Origin: Rhodoferax sp. TS-BS-61-7
GTDB lineage: Bacteria > Pseudomonadota > Gammaproteobacteria > Burkholderiales > Burkholderiaceae_C
Assembly (NCBI RefSeq): GCF_002943465.1
Contig: NZ_PTQY01000010.1
Coordinates: 1-64,000, forward strand
Length of the DNA stretch: 64,000 bases
Direction of reading: 5' to 3'
The notes under the pieces are model-generated. The model was given only the letters and a program-made list of their open reading frames with translations, was not told the origin of the DNA and searched no databases. A program made the translations under genes and the position numbers. This document shows, in pieces, positions 49,292 through 59,606 of the stretch (position 1 is the first letter of the stretch; each line of letters starts with the position of its first letter).

Positions 49292-49789
49292 CTATTCCAC
49301 CGGCTTGCCGCGGAACTCGGACAAGCGTTTGGCCGTGTACAGGTACTGGCTGTCTTTCTGCGACGCATGGCAGGCCATGCAGCGCGCGGTGTTTTCCTGC
49401 AGGTTGATGGTCCGGTCTGGTTTGAACCACTGGTACTGCCAATCGCCGGTGCGGCGGCGTTCCTCAAAGTCATTGCCCCAACCTGCGCCTTTCTCCATCA
49501 CGAAGTAGCGAAAAATCTTCTCGTCCCGGTAGTCCGCCAGCACGAAATGTGTGCCGTTGGGCACTGGCAGGCCTTTCTGGATGGCCTCGATGGCCGCGCG
49601 TGTGGTGGAGATGTGTTCCGTCACCTCGCCGCGGCGCACGGTGGTGTAGTGCACCAATTCGTCCAGCTTGGGAAAGGTAACGCGGTTGGGCTCTGCCTGC
49701 GCCTGCAGGCCTGCAAAGCACACGGCCAGGGCGACGCCTATGGTCGCCAGTGCGCCCAAGCGTACAAATGTCTTGGTGAATCGCTTCAT
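49292..49789 (-). CDS. Cytochrome P460 family protein
   Basis: This secreted haem protein has 165 aa. A Sec signal near residues 1-32 ends LQAQAEPNRV. A CxxCH haem c site is present in ARCMACHASQ near residue 138, followed by a C-terminal SQYLYTAKRLSEFR. Cytochrome P460 proteins oxidise hydroxylamine or detoxify NO-related species, with a Lys-haem crosslink; the Lys cannot be assigned here. Its ATG overlaps the stop of the alpha/beta hydrolase by 4 nt, so translation is coupled. Confidence 0.85.
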   Translation of the reverse strand: MKRFTKTFVRLGALATIGVALAVCFAGLQAQAEPNRVTFPKLDELVHYTTVRRGEVTEHISTTRAAIEAIQKGLPVPNGTHFVLADYRDEKIFRYFVMEKGAGWGNDFEERRRTGDWQYQWFKPDRTINLQENTARCMACHASQKDSQYLYTAKRLSEFRGKPVE

Positions 49790-50850
49790 GGAGTTTTCCT
49801 GAGTTGTTGTTGCCAGAATTGCGTAGCGTGTTCAACCCAGCCCTGCGCCGGGGTGCCTTGGCCGGTGCCGAACCCGTGCGCCACGCCAGGGTAGGTGTGG
49901 AACTCCACCGGGGTTCCTATTCGCCGCAGCGCGTTCAATCGGGTTGCCATGGCCGCAGGCGGCGCAATGCCATCGCGCTCGCCCACCACCACAAACGTGG
50001 GCGGCTCGGACGCGGCCACCTCTGTGTGGCTGGTGTACGCCATCACCACCACCGATGGCTTGGGCAAGTGCTGCCCGCCAATGGCCGCCGCCATACGTGC
50101 GCCCGCAGAACTGCCCCACAGCGAGTAGCCCGCGGTGCTGACCTGCAGCGCGCTGGCGTTCTGGAAGATGTAGGAAACCGCGGTGGCGACGTCTTCTGTC
50201 GCCACCTGTCCGCCTTCGCCCGCGCGGTACTTCAGCACGAAGGCATTGAGCCCCTGCTGGCTGATCGCTTGGGCGTACGGAAAGCCTTCATGCACCGAGC
50301 CCACATAGGCGAAGCCGCCGCCGGGTGCAATGACTGCGAAGGGGGCACCGGGCTTGCCCCGAAAGAAGAAGAGCCCGGTATGGCGCAAGGCAGGGTGGGC
50401 CAGTTTCTCGCCTTCGGTGTGGAAGTCATAGAACACGGTGCGGCCCGCGTTGGTGTCGTCCACCATGCGGTTCAGTGCGCCCACCACCACGCCAGGGTTC
50501 ACCTCGCTGTGGTACGGCAAGAGTTGCCCGATGTCGGCCAGCGGCATGGCCGCGTCGTAGGCCCGCCCATCCCACGGCAACAGGCGCGGGCCAAAGCCGC
50601 GAAAGGCAGGATGACTCAGCAAGGTGCCTAGGCTGTCCGTTGGGCGCAAGTGAGGGAACTGAGGCTGGACACCCCCCTCACGGGCCGCGTGCACCACCGC
50701 CCCTGCCATGGAGGCGAGCTCCACCTCCCGGGCCTCGCCCAAGGGCAAGGCCAGCAGCATGGGAATCACTCTGCTGGCCAGCTTCCGGGCGCGCACGGGC
50801 CAGCCCCATACGGCGATGGCTTTCCCGTTGGCTTGGGGTGTGCGCGCCAT
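49786..50850 (-). CDS. Alpha/beta hydrolase family protein
   Basis: This hydrolase of about 354 aa has a GGG-type oxyanion loop (PFAVIAPGGGFAYVGSVHEGFP). The nucleophile elbow is SLWGSSAGARMAAAIG and the C-terminal His region is HTYPGVAHGFGTG. The first roughly 130 residues precede the hydrolase core and contain no clear domain; a signal peptide may be present (ARKLASRVIPMLLALPLGEA). I placed the start at 50850 because the stop of the upstream aldo/keto reductase ends 7 nt before it. The substrate is unknown. Confidence 0.75.
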   Translation of the reverse strand: MARTPQANGKAIAVWGWPVRARKLASRVIPMLLALPLGEAREVELASMAGAVVHAAREGGVQPQFPHLRPTDSLGTLLSHPAFRGFGPRLLPWDGRAYDAAMPLADIGQLLPYHSEVNPGVVVGALNRMVDDTNAGRTVFYDFHTEGEKLAHPALRHTGLFFFRGKPGAPFAVIAPGGGFAYVGSVHEGFPYAQAISQQGLNAFVLKYRAGEGGQVATEDVATAVSYIFQNASALQVSTAGYSLWGSSAGARMAAAIGGQHLPKPSVVVMAYTSHTEVAASEPPTFVVVGERDGIAPPAAMATRLNALRRIGTPVEFHTYPGVAHGFGTGQGTPAQGWVEHATQFWQQQLRKTP

Positions 50851-50857
50851 AGTCTGC

Positions 50858-52003
<1,146 letters not shown>

Positions 52004-52183
52004 AAGTAAGTCCTTCGGTTTGAATCTTTGGGATTTCTCTCTTGGGGAAGATGGCTGTGGCAGCCACTACCTCCTCGGTGTATGGGGCGAACTGTAAGCA
52101 GCCAACCCGCATCTGAATAGCTGCAAATCATTTGTTGGATTAGCATCCATAAAGGGATAATTAGTTGAAACAGAGGGGCACTA

Positions 52184-53173
52184 ATGGCCATCAACGAACT
52201 GCGTTCTGTGACGACATTCATCAAGGCTGCCGAGCTGGGCAGCCTGCGCAAAGCCGCGCAGGAGCTGGACATCAGTCCCCAGGCCGCCAGCAAGGCCTTG
52301 GCGCAACTGGAGAGGCATCTGGAGGCCCGGCTGTTCCACCGCACCACACGCGTCATGTCACTCACCGACGCGGGCCAGCGGCTGCTGGAAGATGTACAGC
52401 CCGCGCTCTTGGGGGTACAGCGCGCCCTGAAAAAAGCCAAGTCCACCACAGACGAGATTGCGGGCCCCCTGCGTATTACCGGCCCCCGCACCACGTTCCA
52501 GCCCATCCTCTGGCCCCTGATCGAAGAGTTTTGCGACCGCTACCCCGGCATCCAGCCCGATGTGCTGCTGGAAGACCGCGTGGGCAATTGGGTGGAGGAC
52601 CGCGTGGACGTGGGCTTTCACATGGGGCGCTCGCCGCACGAGGGCGTCATTGCCCGCAAGCTGTTCCCACTGCAGCTGCTGGTGTGTGGCTCGCCCGACT
52701 ACTTTGCGCGCTACGGCGTGCCCGATTCACTGGCGGCATTGGCCAACCACCGCTGCAGCGTGTTCCGGCACCCCGGTACCGGAAAACTCGCCCCCTGGCA
52801 CCTGCGGCTGGACCAGCAACCCATTGAGCAGCCCGTGGCTCCCGCCATCATCAGCAACGACGAAACGCTGGAGCTACACGCCGTACTGGCTGGCAAAGTG
52901 CTGGGGCAGCTAGCCGGTGCCACCGCAGCGCCCTACATACGCGCCGGCAAGCTGGTGCCCATTCTTTTGAACCACATGTCGGACGTTGGCAGCTACTTTG
53001 TGTACTTCGGCAGCCGCCAATCACAACCCGCCCGCGCCCGGGCATTTGTAGACCTGGTGGTGGAGCGCCTCACCGACAGCGCCACCTATGTGCTGTCCAA
53101 CAAGGAGCTGGCTCGCACTAAAGCACAGCTTCCAAACTTGGTGCGTGCATTCAAGAGCCTGGCCACCGGGTGA
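52184..53173 (+). CDS. LysR family transcriptional regulator
   Basis: This 329-aa LysR protein has an HTH near residues 1-62 (ELRSVTTFIKAAELGSLRKAAQEL, SPQAASKALAQLERHLEARL) and an effector domain with VFRHPGTGKLAPWHLRL in the second half. It is 180 nt upstream of, and divergent from, the exported aldo/keto reductase, so it probably controls that set of genes. The ATG at 52184 is not preceded by a strong ribosome site. Confidence 0.85.
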   Translation: MAINELRSVTTFIKAAELGSLRKAAQELDISPQAASKALAQLERHLEARLFHRTTRVMSLTDAGQRLLEDVQPALLGVQRALKKAKSTTDEIAGPLRITGPRTTFQPILWPLIEEFCDRYPGIQPDVLLEDRVGNWVEDRVDVGFHMGRSPHEGVIARKLFPLQLLVCGSPDYFARYGVPDSLAALANHRCSVFRHPGTGKLAPWHLRLDQQPIEQPVAPAIISNDETLELHAVLAGKVLGQLAGATAAPYIRAGKLVPILLNHMSDVGSYFVYFGSRQSQPARARAFVDLVVERLTDSATYVLSNKELARTKAQLPNLVRAFKSLATG

Positions 53174-53305
53174 AGTTGAAGTCAGTTGCGCTGTTGCCGG
53201 TAAGCCGACTTCATTGAGCACCCACAACCCCATCCAGATTCGCTGGCAATTGCGCAGCAGATCAACATAGCGCAACCGAGCAGCTTGCTTCACGCAGCCT
53301 CATCC

Positions 53306-53371
53306 GCTATCTATTTCATAGCTGCTTGCGCAATATCCACGGGCTTAAACTGCCAATTTATCTCCCAAACA
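53306..53371 (+). repeat. 65-bp repeat, copy between convergent genes
   Basis: GCTAT-CTATTTC-ATAGC then TGCTTGCGCAATATCCACGG and GCTTAAACTGCCAATTTATC. It ends with CTCCCAAAC. The TTA of this end is the TAA stop codon of the facing GlxA-type gene. Confidence 0.75.
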
Positions 53372-54365
53372 TCGCCCGATAATCCCGCGGCGACAGCCCC
53401 AGCTGTTGCTGAAAATGGTGCCGCAGCGCCTGCAGGCTACCCAGCCCCACCTCGGTGGCGATGCGCTCCACCGGCAGCGCGCTGCCTTCCAACAAGCGCT
53501 TGGCGTGCTCCACACGTTCGGCCACCACCCATTGGCCGGGGGACTGGCCGGTGAGCTCCACAAAGCGGCGCAAAAAAGTGCGCGGGCTCATGGCCACGCG
53601 GCTGGCCATCTGGTCTACCGTCCACGGCGCTTGCAAATCAGTGCGTATCTGCTCCAGCAGTTGCACCAGGCGCTGGTCGCCGTCTTGCGGCACGGGGCGC
53701 TCAATGAACTGGGCCTGGCCACCGCTGCGATGTGGCGGCATGACCAGGCGACGCGCAACGCTGTTGGCGGCGTCCACGCCAAAGTCGCTACGCACGATGT
53801 GCAGCATCAGGTCCATGCCCGCGGCACTACCGGCAGAGGTGTAGATGCGCTCGCCCTCGGCATACAACACGCTGGCGTCTACCTCCATGCTCGGGTGCCG
53901 GGCCTGTAGCGCCTTGGCGTAGCGCCAGTGGGTGGCGGCGCGCTGGCCGTCCAGCAGGCCGGTGGCGGCCAGCACAAAAGCGCCGGAGCAGATGGACGCC
54001 AGCCGCGCGCCGCGCTGCCAGGCCGCTCGCAAGCGCTGGCTGAGTTCGTCTGGCACGGGTACCTGCGCGCCCTTCCACCCGGCCATGACGATAAGGTCGG
54101 CCTGCTCCAGCAGGCTGGCGTCACCATCGCTAGTGAACTGCAAGCCGCCGTGCGCGCGCAGCGGGCCGGGTTCGATGGCGGCGCTAGCAAAGCGGTACCA
54201 GCCGGGCCCCATCTCAGGCCGGGCCAAGCCAAATATCTCGGCCACGATGGAGAACTCGAAGGTGCACAGGCCGTCGTACACCGGGGCGACGACCAGCGGG
54301 CCGGTAGTGGTGTGCGCAATTTGCGTGCTGGGCGCAGTGGCAGATTTTGGCGTGATTTTTGTCAT
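53358..54365 (-). CDS. GlxA/FtrA family transcriptional regulator
   Basis: This 335-aa regulator combines an N-terminal class I glutamine amidotransferase-like domain (LVVAPVYDGLCTFEFSIVAEIFGLA; SICSGAFVLAATGLLDGQRA near residue 145, with the Cys at the conserved position) and a C-terminal AraC-type HTH (TVDQMASRVAMSPRTFLRRFVELTG). Such FtrA-like regulators often pair with a rhodanese gene, which is divergent here (80 nt). The effector is unknown. Its last codons and stop come from the adjacent 65-bp repeat. Confidence 0.86.
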   Translation of the reverse strand: MTKITPKSATAPSTQIAHTTTGPLVVAPVYDGLCTFEFSIVAEIFGLARPEMGPGWYRFASAAIEPGPLRAHGGLQFTSDGDASLLEQADLIVMAGWKGAQVPVPDELSQRLRAAWQRGARLASICSGAFVLAATGLLDGQRAATHWRYAKALQARHPSMEVDASVLYAEGERIYTSAGSAAGMDLMLHIVRSDFGVDAANSVARRLVMPPHRSGGQAQFIERPVPQDGDQRLVQLLEQIRTDLQAPWTVDQMASRVAMSPRTFLRRFVELTGQSPGQWVVAERVEHAKRLLEGSALPVERIATEVGLGSLQALRHHFQQQLGLSPRDYRAMFGR

Positions 54366-54445
54366 AAATGTCTTTTACGCCAATTGTAGGAAGCAGCCTG
54401 CGCCAACACCATAGGGGCATCGAATCACCCACCGGAGAACCTCAC

Positions 54446-54844
54446 ATGCCGACCGCAGTCACCGCCATTCCCGCCGCCCCTTCCGCCTTGGCCGAGGCAC
54501 ACTTTGCCGCTGAATTCACCTTTGAGGCCGACTGCTGGGACACCCACGACGCGCTGGCCCAAGGGGCCGACTTTGTGCTGCTGGACGTGCGCTCCCCTGC
54601 CCTGTTTGCACGCGGCCATGTACCCGGCGCCATCAATCTGCCGCACGGCAAGATGGTTGAAAGCAAGATGGCCCATTGGCCGGCCGACACCCTGTTTGTG
54701 ACCTACTGCGCCGGGCCCCACTGCAACGGTGCGGCCCGCGGCGCGCTGCGACTGGCACGCCTGGGGCGGCCAGTGAAGATCATGGCGGGTGGCATTACCG
54801 GCTGGCTGGACGAAGGGTTTGCACTGGCCACGGGCGAAGCATGA
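54446..54844 (+). CDS. Rhodanese-like sulfurtransferase domain protein
   Basis: This cytosolic single-domain rhodanese has about 132 aa. The active-site loop is FVTYCAGPHCNGAARGALRL with the catalytic Cys in TYCAGPHC; the opening stretch is ADFVLLDVRSPALFARGHVPGAINLP. It is divergent from a GlxA/FtrA-type regulator, a frequent pairing, and is probably its target. The start follows CCGGAGAAC. Confidence 0.88.
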   Translation: MPTAVTAIPAAPSALAEAHFAAEFTFEADCWDTHDALAQGADFVLLDVRSPALFARGHVPGAINLPHGKMVESKMAHWPADTLFVTYCAGPHCNGAARGALRLARLGRPVKIMAGGITGWLDEGFALATGEA

Positions 54845-54866
54845 GCGTTGCTTACCCCGTCAATAC

Positions 54867-54933
54867 GCTATGGTATTGATAGCTGCTCGCGCAATAGCCA
54901 TAAGCGCTAGAGGCCAATTTGGCACTTAAACAC
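54867..54933 (+). repeat. 65-bp repeat, copy between convergent genes
   Basis: GCTAT-GGTATTG-ATAGC then TGCTCGCGCAATAGCCATAA and GCGCTAGAGGCCAATTTGGC. It ends ACTTAAACAC; the TTAAAC part is the TAA stop of the facing FeS-type photolyase gene. Confidence 0.75.
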
Positions 54934-56503
54934 CCTGTGCCAGCCGGTGCTGCGCGGCTTGCTGGCGGATGGCGTCACGCGCGCTATCGTCCAGCCGAGC
55001 CACGTTTTTGAGCTGCATGGCCATGCGGGCGTTGGGCTTGAGCAATGCTTCGTGCTGGATCAAAAAGTCCCGATACAGCGTGGTGAACGGGCAGGCTTGC
55101 GGGCCGGTGGATTGGGCGGGGTCGTAGCGGCAGCCCTGGCAGTGGTTGCTCATGCGTTGGATGTATTTGCCGCTGGCCACATAGGGTTTGCTGGCCATCA
55201 GCCCACCGTCGCCAAACTGGCCCATGCCCAGTGTGTTCGGTAGCTCTACCCACTCCACCGCGTCGACGTATACCGCCAAGTACCAGGTGTGCACGGCTTG
55301 CGGCCGCACCCCCAGCAGCAGCGCATACAGCCCGGTCACCATCAGGCGTTGGATGTGGTGGGCGTAGCCGTGCTCCAAGGTTTGGCCAATGGCGTCTTTG
55401 AGGCAGGCCATGTCGGTGTCACCGGTCCAATACCAGGCGGGCAAGTCGGCCTGCGCGCCCAGCGCGTTGCGCTCCAGGTAATTGGGCATTTGGGTCCAGT
55501 AGATGCCGCGCACGTATTCGCGCCAGCCCAAGATTTGCCGCACAAACCCCTCCACCGCCGCCAACGGCGCGTGGCCCGTACGGTAGGCGTCTTCGGCGGC
55601 TTGCACCACTTCACGCGGGTTGATCAGCTTGAGGTTGAGCGCGCAGCTCAGGTGCGAGTGGTAAAGCCAGGCCTCGCCCGCCCACATGGCGTCTTCATAC
55701 TTGCCAAACAGCGGCAAGCGCTCGGTGATGAAGGCGTGCAGGGCCTGCAGCGCCTGCGGGCGCGTCACCGGCCAACCAAAACTGTGCAGCGTGCCGGGGT
55801 GGCTGGCAAAACGTGTGTTGACCAGGGTGATGACGTCTTGCGTGACGGCGTCCGGCGCAAAGCGGATGGGTGGCGGCACCTGCTGCGGCCCGGCCTTGCC
55901 AAAGGACTCACGGTTGTCGGCGTCAAAGTTCCACTGCCCGCCCACAGGGGCTTTGCCGTCCATCAAGATGCCATGTTTTTGGCGCAGCGCGCGGTACCAG
56001 TACTCCAGGCGCAGCTGTTTGCGGCCCTGGGCATGGGCCGCAAACTCACGCACGGTGCTGAAGAAGTGTGTGTCGTCGCGCAGGTCCAGCGGCAGTTGGT
56101 GCTGGGTGGCCACGGTGCGCAGGCTGTGCAGCACGCGCCAGTCGCCCGGCGCGGTGAGCACCAGGCCTGCAGGCTGCAGCGCGGTAATGTCCCGCTGCAG
56201 CACGGTGGCCAGCGTGCCAGGGTTGTTGTTGTCGTCCAGCGCGGTGTAGCGCAGCGGCAGGCCACGTGCGCGCAAGTCCTCCGCAAAGTGGCGCATGGCG
56301 CTCAAAAACACCGCCGTGCGCTGCTTGGCAGACCACACATGGGTGGACTCATCTGCCACCTCGGCCATCCACTCCACGTCTTGCGCCGGGTCAAAACCGT
56401 CGAGTGCGGACGACTCCGCATCCAACTGGTCGCCCAGCACGATGACCAAGTGGCGCACCTGGGCGGGCATAGGCGTGGCAGGCATTGCGTTCAGTGAGTT
56501 CAT
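54926..56503 (-). CDS. FeS-BCP-type photolyase/cryptochrome (PhrB family)
   Basis: This FAD-binding photolyase of the bacterial Fe-S class has 525 aa. The N-terminal alpha/beta domain begins VRHLVIVLGDQLDAESSALDG, typical of this class, which can bind a lumazine antenna. The C-terminal FAD domain has four Fe-S cysteines in MACLKD, NHCQGCRYD and QACPFT. The ATG at 56503 overlaps the DUF2256 stop (ATGA). Its stop lies in the 65-bp repeat. Members repair (6-4) photoproducts or act as blue-light receptors; which applies here is not shown by the sequence. Confidence 0.88.
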   Translation of the reverse strand: MNSLNAMPATPMPAQVRHLVIVLGDQLDAESSALDGFDPAQDVEWMAEVADESTHVWSAKQRTAVFLSAMRHFAEDLRARGLPLRYTALDDNNNPGTLATVLQRDITALQPAGLVLTAPGDWRVLHSLRTVATQHQLPLDLRDDTHFFSTVREFAAHAQGRKQLRLEYWYRALRQKHGILMDGKAPVGGQWNFDADNRESFGKAGPQQVPPPIRFAPDAVTQDVITLVNTRFASHPGTLHSFGWPVTRPQALQALHAFITERLPLFGKYEDAMWAGEAWLYHSHLSCALNLKLINPREVVQAAEDAYRTGHAPLAAVEGFVRQILGWREYVRGIYWTQMPNYLERNALGAQADLPAWYWTGDTDMACLKDAIGQTLEHGYAHHIQRLMVTGLYALLLGVRPQAVHTWYLAVYVDAVEWVELPNTLGMGQFGDGGLMASKPYVASGKYIQRMSNHCQGCRYDPAQSTGPQACPFTTLYRDFLIQHEALLKPNARMAMQLKNVARLDDSARDAIRQQAAQHRLAQGV

Positions 56504-56658
56504 TTTTTGGCCCTGCAGGCGTCGGAGCAGTAGCGCACCGCGTCCCAGTTTTTGGCCCAGGCCTTGCGCCAGGTCATGGTGCGGCCGCACACGGTGCACG
56601 GTTTGCTGGGCAGCGACTGTTTGTTGCCCTTGAAGCCGTTTTTGGCATTGTTGTTCAT
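56500..56658 (-). CDS. DUF2256 domain zinc-ribbon protein
   Basis: This 52-aa protein contains CTVCGRTMTWRKAWAKNW and YCSDACRAKK, a four-cysteine zinc ribbon. DUF2256 proteins often occur beside photolyases; their function is unknown. Its stop overlaps the FeS-type photolyase start, and its ATG is 16 nt after the photolyase (PhrB-like) stop, so it links the two photolyase genes in one operon. Confidence 0.88.
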   Translation of the reverse strand: MNNNAKNGFKGNKQSLPSKPCTVCGRTMTWRKAWAKNWDAVRYCSDACRAKK

Positions 56659-56674
56659 GGGTGCCTTGCGGGTG

Positions 56675-58231
56675 TCAGCCAAACAGGTCGCCCTGGGGCG
56701 ATGGCGTGTCGGCGGTTTTGGCACGGGGCTTTGCAGCCAACTTGCGCCGCTGGCCAGAGGGCGGCAGGCCGCTTTTGCGCGAGCCGTGCCGTGCCTGCAC
56801 ATCGCCCGCCTCTGCACGCGCCTCCTGGGTTTGGCGCAGGCCGTACATGCGGTCTTTGGCAGCCTTCATGGCACGTTTGTCATCCACCACCGGGGCTGGG
56901 TAGTCGGTACCTATGTGGCAGCCCGCCATGTTCTGCACGCTGGCGTCCATCTTCCAGGGCTCGGCCAGATACGGCAGTGGCACGCGGGCCAGCTCGGGCA
57001 CCCAGCGGCGGATGAACACGCCCTCGGGGTCCTGGTCTTGCGCCTGTTTGGTGGGCGAGTACATGCGCAGCGTGTTGATGCCGGTGGTGCCGCTTTGCAT
57101 CTGCATCTGGCTCCAGTGGATGCCGGGCTCAAAGTCCAAAAACTGCCGCGCCAAAAACAGGCCCGGCTCGCGCCAGTGCAGCCACAGGTGGTAGCTGGCA
57201 AAGCTCACCAGCATGGCGCGCATGCGAAAGTTCAGCCAGCCCGTAGCCCGCAGCGAGCGCATGCAGGCGTCCACCATGGGGTAGCCGGTGCGGCCCTCAC
57301 ACCAGGCGGCAAAGTGGTCGTCGTTGAAGTCGTCTTCCCGCAGGCCGTCGCACACGCGTGCAAAGTTGTAGAACTCAATGCCTGGCTCGTCTTCCAGCTT
57401 TTGCATAAAGTGGCAATGCCAGCGCAGCCGCCCGGCAAAGCCGCGCAGCGCGTGGGCCAAGGTGCGGTCGGGGGTGGTGGCAATCGTCACCTCGGTAGCT
57501 TGGTGCACCGTGCGCAGGGAAAGCGTGCCAAAAGCCAGGTGCGGGCTCAGGCGGCTGCAGCCGTCTTGGGCCGTGAGTGGGCTGGAGAGGGCCTTGCGGT
57601 AGTCGTACCCCCGCTCGGCAAAAAACGTCTGCAGGGTGCGGCGTGCGGCTTTTTCTCCGGCGCGCTGAAGCTGCCTGCCATGCGGCGCAAAGCCCAATTC
57701 GGCCAACGTGGGCAGCGCGGGCTGGTCCAGCGGCGCAGCGGTGGCAAACCCGCCCTCCAGCAGTTGCAAGGGCGCATCCATGCGCGCCTGCCAGCGCCCT
57801 GCCCAGCCGCTGCGGCTGCGCAGGCGGCGCACCACACCGGTCTGGGTGAATTCTTGCCACGCCACCTGGTGCGCCTGGCACCACTGACCCACCTGCACAT
57901 CGCGGCGGTAGCTCCAGCCGGGGCCGGTTTCCTCGTGGCTCAGCAGTTGGCCAAAGCCCAGCTCGGCATGCAGCGCGGTGAGCACCGGGAGCGTTGAGCC
58001 CATGCGCACCAGCAGCGGCATGCCACGCGCGGCCAGCGCGGCGCGCAGCTCGTCCAGGCAGCGCAACACAAAGTCCACGTGCTGCGCATCACACTCGGGG
58101 CTTTGCAGCCATTCGGGTTCGATGATGAAGAGGCCCGCTGCATCGCCGCAGCGCTGCGCCGCAACCAGGGGCGCATGGTCGTGCACACGCAGGTCGCGCT
58201 TGAACCAGACCAGGGCGCGCAGGGCCTGCAT
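56675..58231 (-). CDS. phrB: Deoxyribodipyrimidine photolyase / cryptochrome-class flavoprotein
   Basis: This FAD-binding photolyase-type protein has 518 aa. The photolyase domain starts LRALVWFKRDLRVHDHAPLV. Downstream features include HETGPGWSYRRDVQVGQW, LRWHCHFMQKLEDEP, GYPMVDACMRSLRATGWLNFRMRAML and WSQMQMQSGTTGINTLRMYSP. The last 70 residues form a basic, disordered tail ending QGDLFG. It lies 18 nt after a chalcone-isomerase-like gene and starts the photolyase-DUF2256-photolyase run. It may repair CPD lesions or act as a blue-light receptor. Confidence 0.88.
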   Translation of the reverse strand: MQALRALVWFKRDLRVHDHAPLVAAQRCGDAAGLFIIEPEWLQSPECDAQHVDFVLRCLDELRAALAARGMPLLVRMGSTLPVLTALHAELGFGQLLSHEETGPGWSYRRDVQVGQWCQAHQVAWQEFTQTGVVRRLRSRSGWAGRWQARMDAPLQLLEGGFATAAPLDQPALPTLAELGFAPHGRQLQRAGEKAARRTLQTFFAERGYDYRKALSSPLTAQDGCSRLSPHLAFGTLSLRTVHQATEVTIATTPDRTLAHALRGFAGRLRWHCHFMQKLEDEPGIEFYNFARVCDGLREDDFNDDHFAAWCEGRTGYPMVDACMRSLRATGWLNFRMRAMLVSFASYHLWLHWREPGLFLARQFLDFEPGIHWSQMQMQSGTTGINTLRMYSPTKQAQDQDPEGVFIRRWVPELARVPLPYLAEPWKMDASVQNMAGCHIGTDYPAPVVDDKRAMKAAKDRMYGLRQTQEARAEAGDVQARHGSRKSGLPPSGQRRKLAAKPRAKTADTPSPQGDLFG

Positions 58232-58249
58232 GGCGATGGCCTGTGCGGA

Positions 58250-58855
58250 CTAACGCCGCGGTTCCGGCGCTTGCGCCAACAAAGCGGCGCGCAGCTCGGG
58301 GCGTTTGGTTTTGGGGTCCAGCCAGATTTTGAAAAAGGCTTCGCTAAAGGCCGCGTCTGCGGTTTCGCCTAGCAACTTGCCGTTGAGGAAGAAACGCGCG
58401 CCCTCCCCCGGCAGGTGCACACCCACCAGTTGGTCGCCCGACTTGACGTCCACAAACAGCGTCTCCATCCATTTGGACCACGCCAGGATTTGCTCTGGCG
58501 ACGAGGTGCTGATGCGCTGCAGCTCAATCAACGAGGTGTTGGTAATGTCGCGCCCCTTGATGGTCGTGGCGTACCGGATATCGAGCGCAAACGGGCGGGC
58601 GAAGCTGAAGGCTGCATCGGCGGCGGGCAGCCACAGCGTCGCGTCGTAGGCCTTAAAACCAAAGAACCGCAGCGTGCCAGTGCCTTTGGCTTGCCACTTG
58701 GGCCCATAAGGGGCCAGCTCGGCAGGGGCGGCCACTGTGGCCGGGGCAGCGGCGGGCGCGGCAGATTGGGCCCACACAGCCTGGGCAGACAGCAAAGCCA
58801 GGGCCGCGAACCAGGGCAACAGCAACCGGGCGGGCAATAGATGCAAGGGGTTCAT
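58250..58855 (-). CDS. Chalcone isomerase-like periplasmic protein
   Basis: This 201-aa protein has a Sec signal (LHLLPARLLLPWFAALALLSAQAVWAQ) and an Ala-rich linker, then a chalcone-isomerase-like domain (LRFFGFKAYDATLWLPA; ALDIRYATTIKGRDITNTSLIELQR; PGEGARFFLNGKLLGETADAAFSEAFFKIW). Bacterial members have no established isomerase activity. It is on the same strand as the photolyase genes and may be the first gene of that operon. Confidence 0.8.
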   Translation of the reverse strand: MNPLHLLPARLLLPWFAALALLSAQAVWAQSAAPAAAPATVAAPAELAPYGPKWQAKGTGTLRFFGFKAYDATLWLPAADAAFSFARPFALDIRYATTIKGRDITNTSLIELQRISTSSPEQILAWSKWMETLFVDVKSGDQLVGVHLPGEGARFFLNGKLLGETADAAFSEAFFKIWLDPKTKRPELRAALLAQAPEPRR

Positions 58856-58882
58856 GGGCGGATTGGGCTGGGCCCGGTTTAA

Positions 58883-58918
58883 AACCAAAAAGCCCAGGAA
58901 TGCAGTGCAGTCCTGGGC
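58883..58918 (-). terminator. Factor-independent terminator after the fasciclin gene
   Basis: Read on the minus strand, GCCCAGGA pairs with TCCTGGGC (58911-58918 and 58892-58899) around an 11-nt loop, followed by TTTTTGGTTTT. It lies just downstream of the fasciclin gene on its strand and before the chalcone-isomerase-like gene, so it separates the two transcripts. Confidence 0.85.
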
Positions 58919-58939
58919 AGCGAGCAAATCGGTCAGCGT

Positions 58940-59395
58940 TTACTTGGGCATGACCACGCTGTCGATCACGTGGATCACGCCGTTGTCAGCCACGATGTCG
59001 GTTTTGACAACCTTGGCGTTGTCCACCATCACCCCGCCGGTGGTGGAGATGGTCAGCTCGGAGCCCTGCACGGTTTTCACCTTGCCAGCACGCACGTCAG
59101 CCGCCATGACCTTGCCGGGCACCACGTGGTAGGTGAGGATGGCGGTCAGCTTGGCCTTGTCTTTCAGCAAGGCGTCCAGGTCAGCCTTGGGGATCTTGGC
59201 AAAGGCTTCGTCGGTGGGAGCAAACACCGTGAACGGGCCTTTGCCTTTGAGCGTGTCCACCAGACCTGCCGCGCCCAGCGCTGCGGCCAGAGTCTTGAAG
59301 CTGCCCGCACCTACGGCGGTATCCACAATGTCTTTGGCCTGGGCAGAGAAAGCCACACCCAAGGACAGAACAGATGCAATCAGAAACTTTTTCAT
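58940..59395 (-). CDS. Fasciclin (FAS1) domain protein, secreted
   Basis: This 151-aa protein has a Sec signal ([21 protein letters not shown]) and one FAS1 domain ([67 protein letters not shown]). Bacterial FAS1 proteins are surface or periplasmic adhesion-like proteins of mostly unknown role. The ATG at 59395 follows GGAGATATCG. A terminator lies just after it. Confidence 0.9.
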   Translation of the reverse strand: MKKFLIASVLSLGVAFSAQAKDIVDTAVGAGSFKTLAAALGAAGLVDTLKGKGPFTVFAPTDEAFAKIPKADLDALLKDKAKLTAILTYHVVPGKVMAADVRAGKVKTVQGSELTISTTGGVMVDNAKVVKTDIVADNGVIHVIDSVVMPK

Positions 59396-59557
59396 CGATA
59401 TCTCCGTGACGGTTAGATCAATCAAACGCACCAAAAATGTGGCGCAACCGGAATGTACATACCAATAAGTATCCATATGAACTTGATGGTATTTATTCAT
59501 CCAAATTGGTTTTGTTTTTGCCGGAGCCGGCACATTGACCACCCGACGGACCGGAAA

Positions 59558-59578
59558 ACCCTGCATCCACTACAGTGT
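59558..59578 (+). promoter_or_regulatory. Candidate CadR/PbrR operator
   Basis: ACCCT, 11 nt, AGTGT gives an imperfect dyad (4 of 5 positions) with the arm spacing of known CadR/PbrR operators as I recall them (ACCCT-N11-AGGGT). It lies 29 nt before the MerR-family start and could control the regulator itself. Confidence 0.4.
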
Positions 59579-59606
59579 CTAGTGCTACAGAAAAGAGGAG
59601 CCCGCA

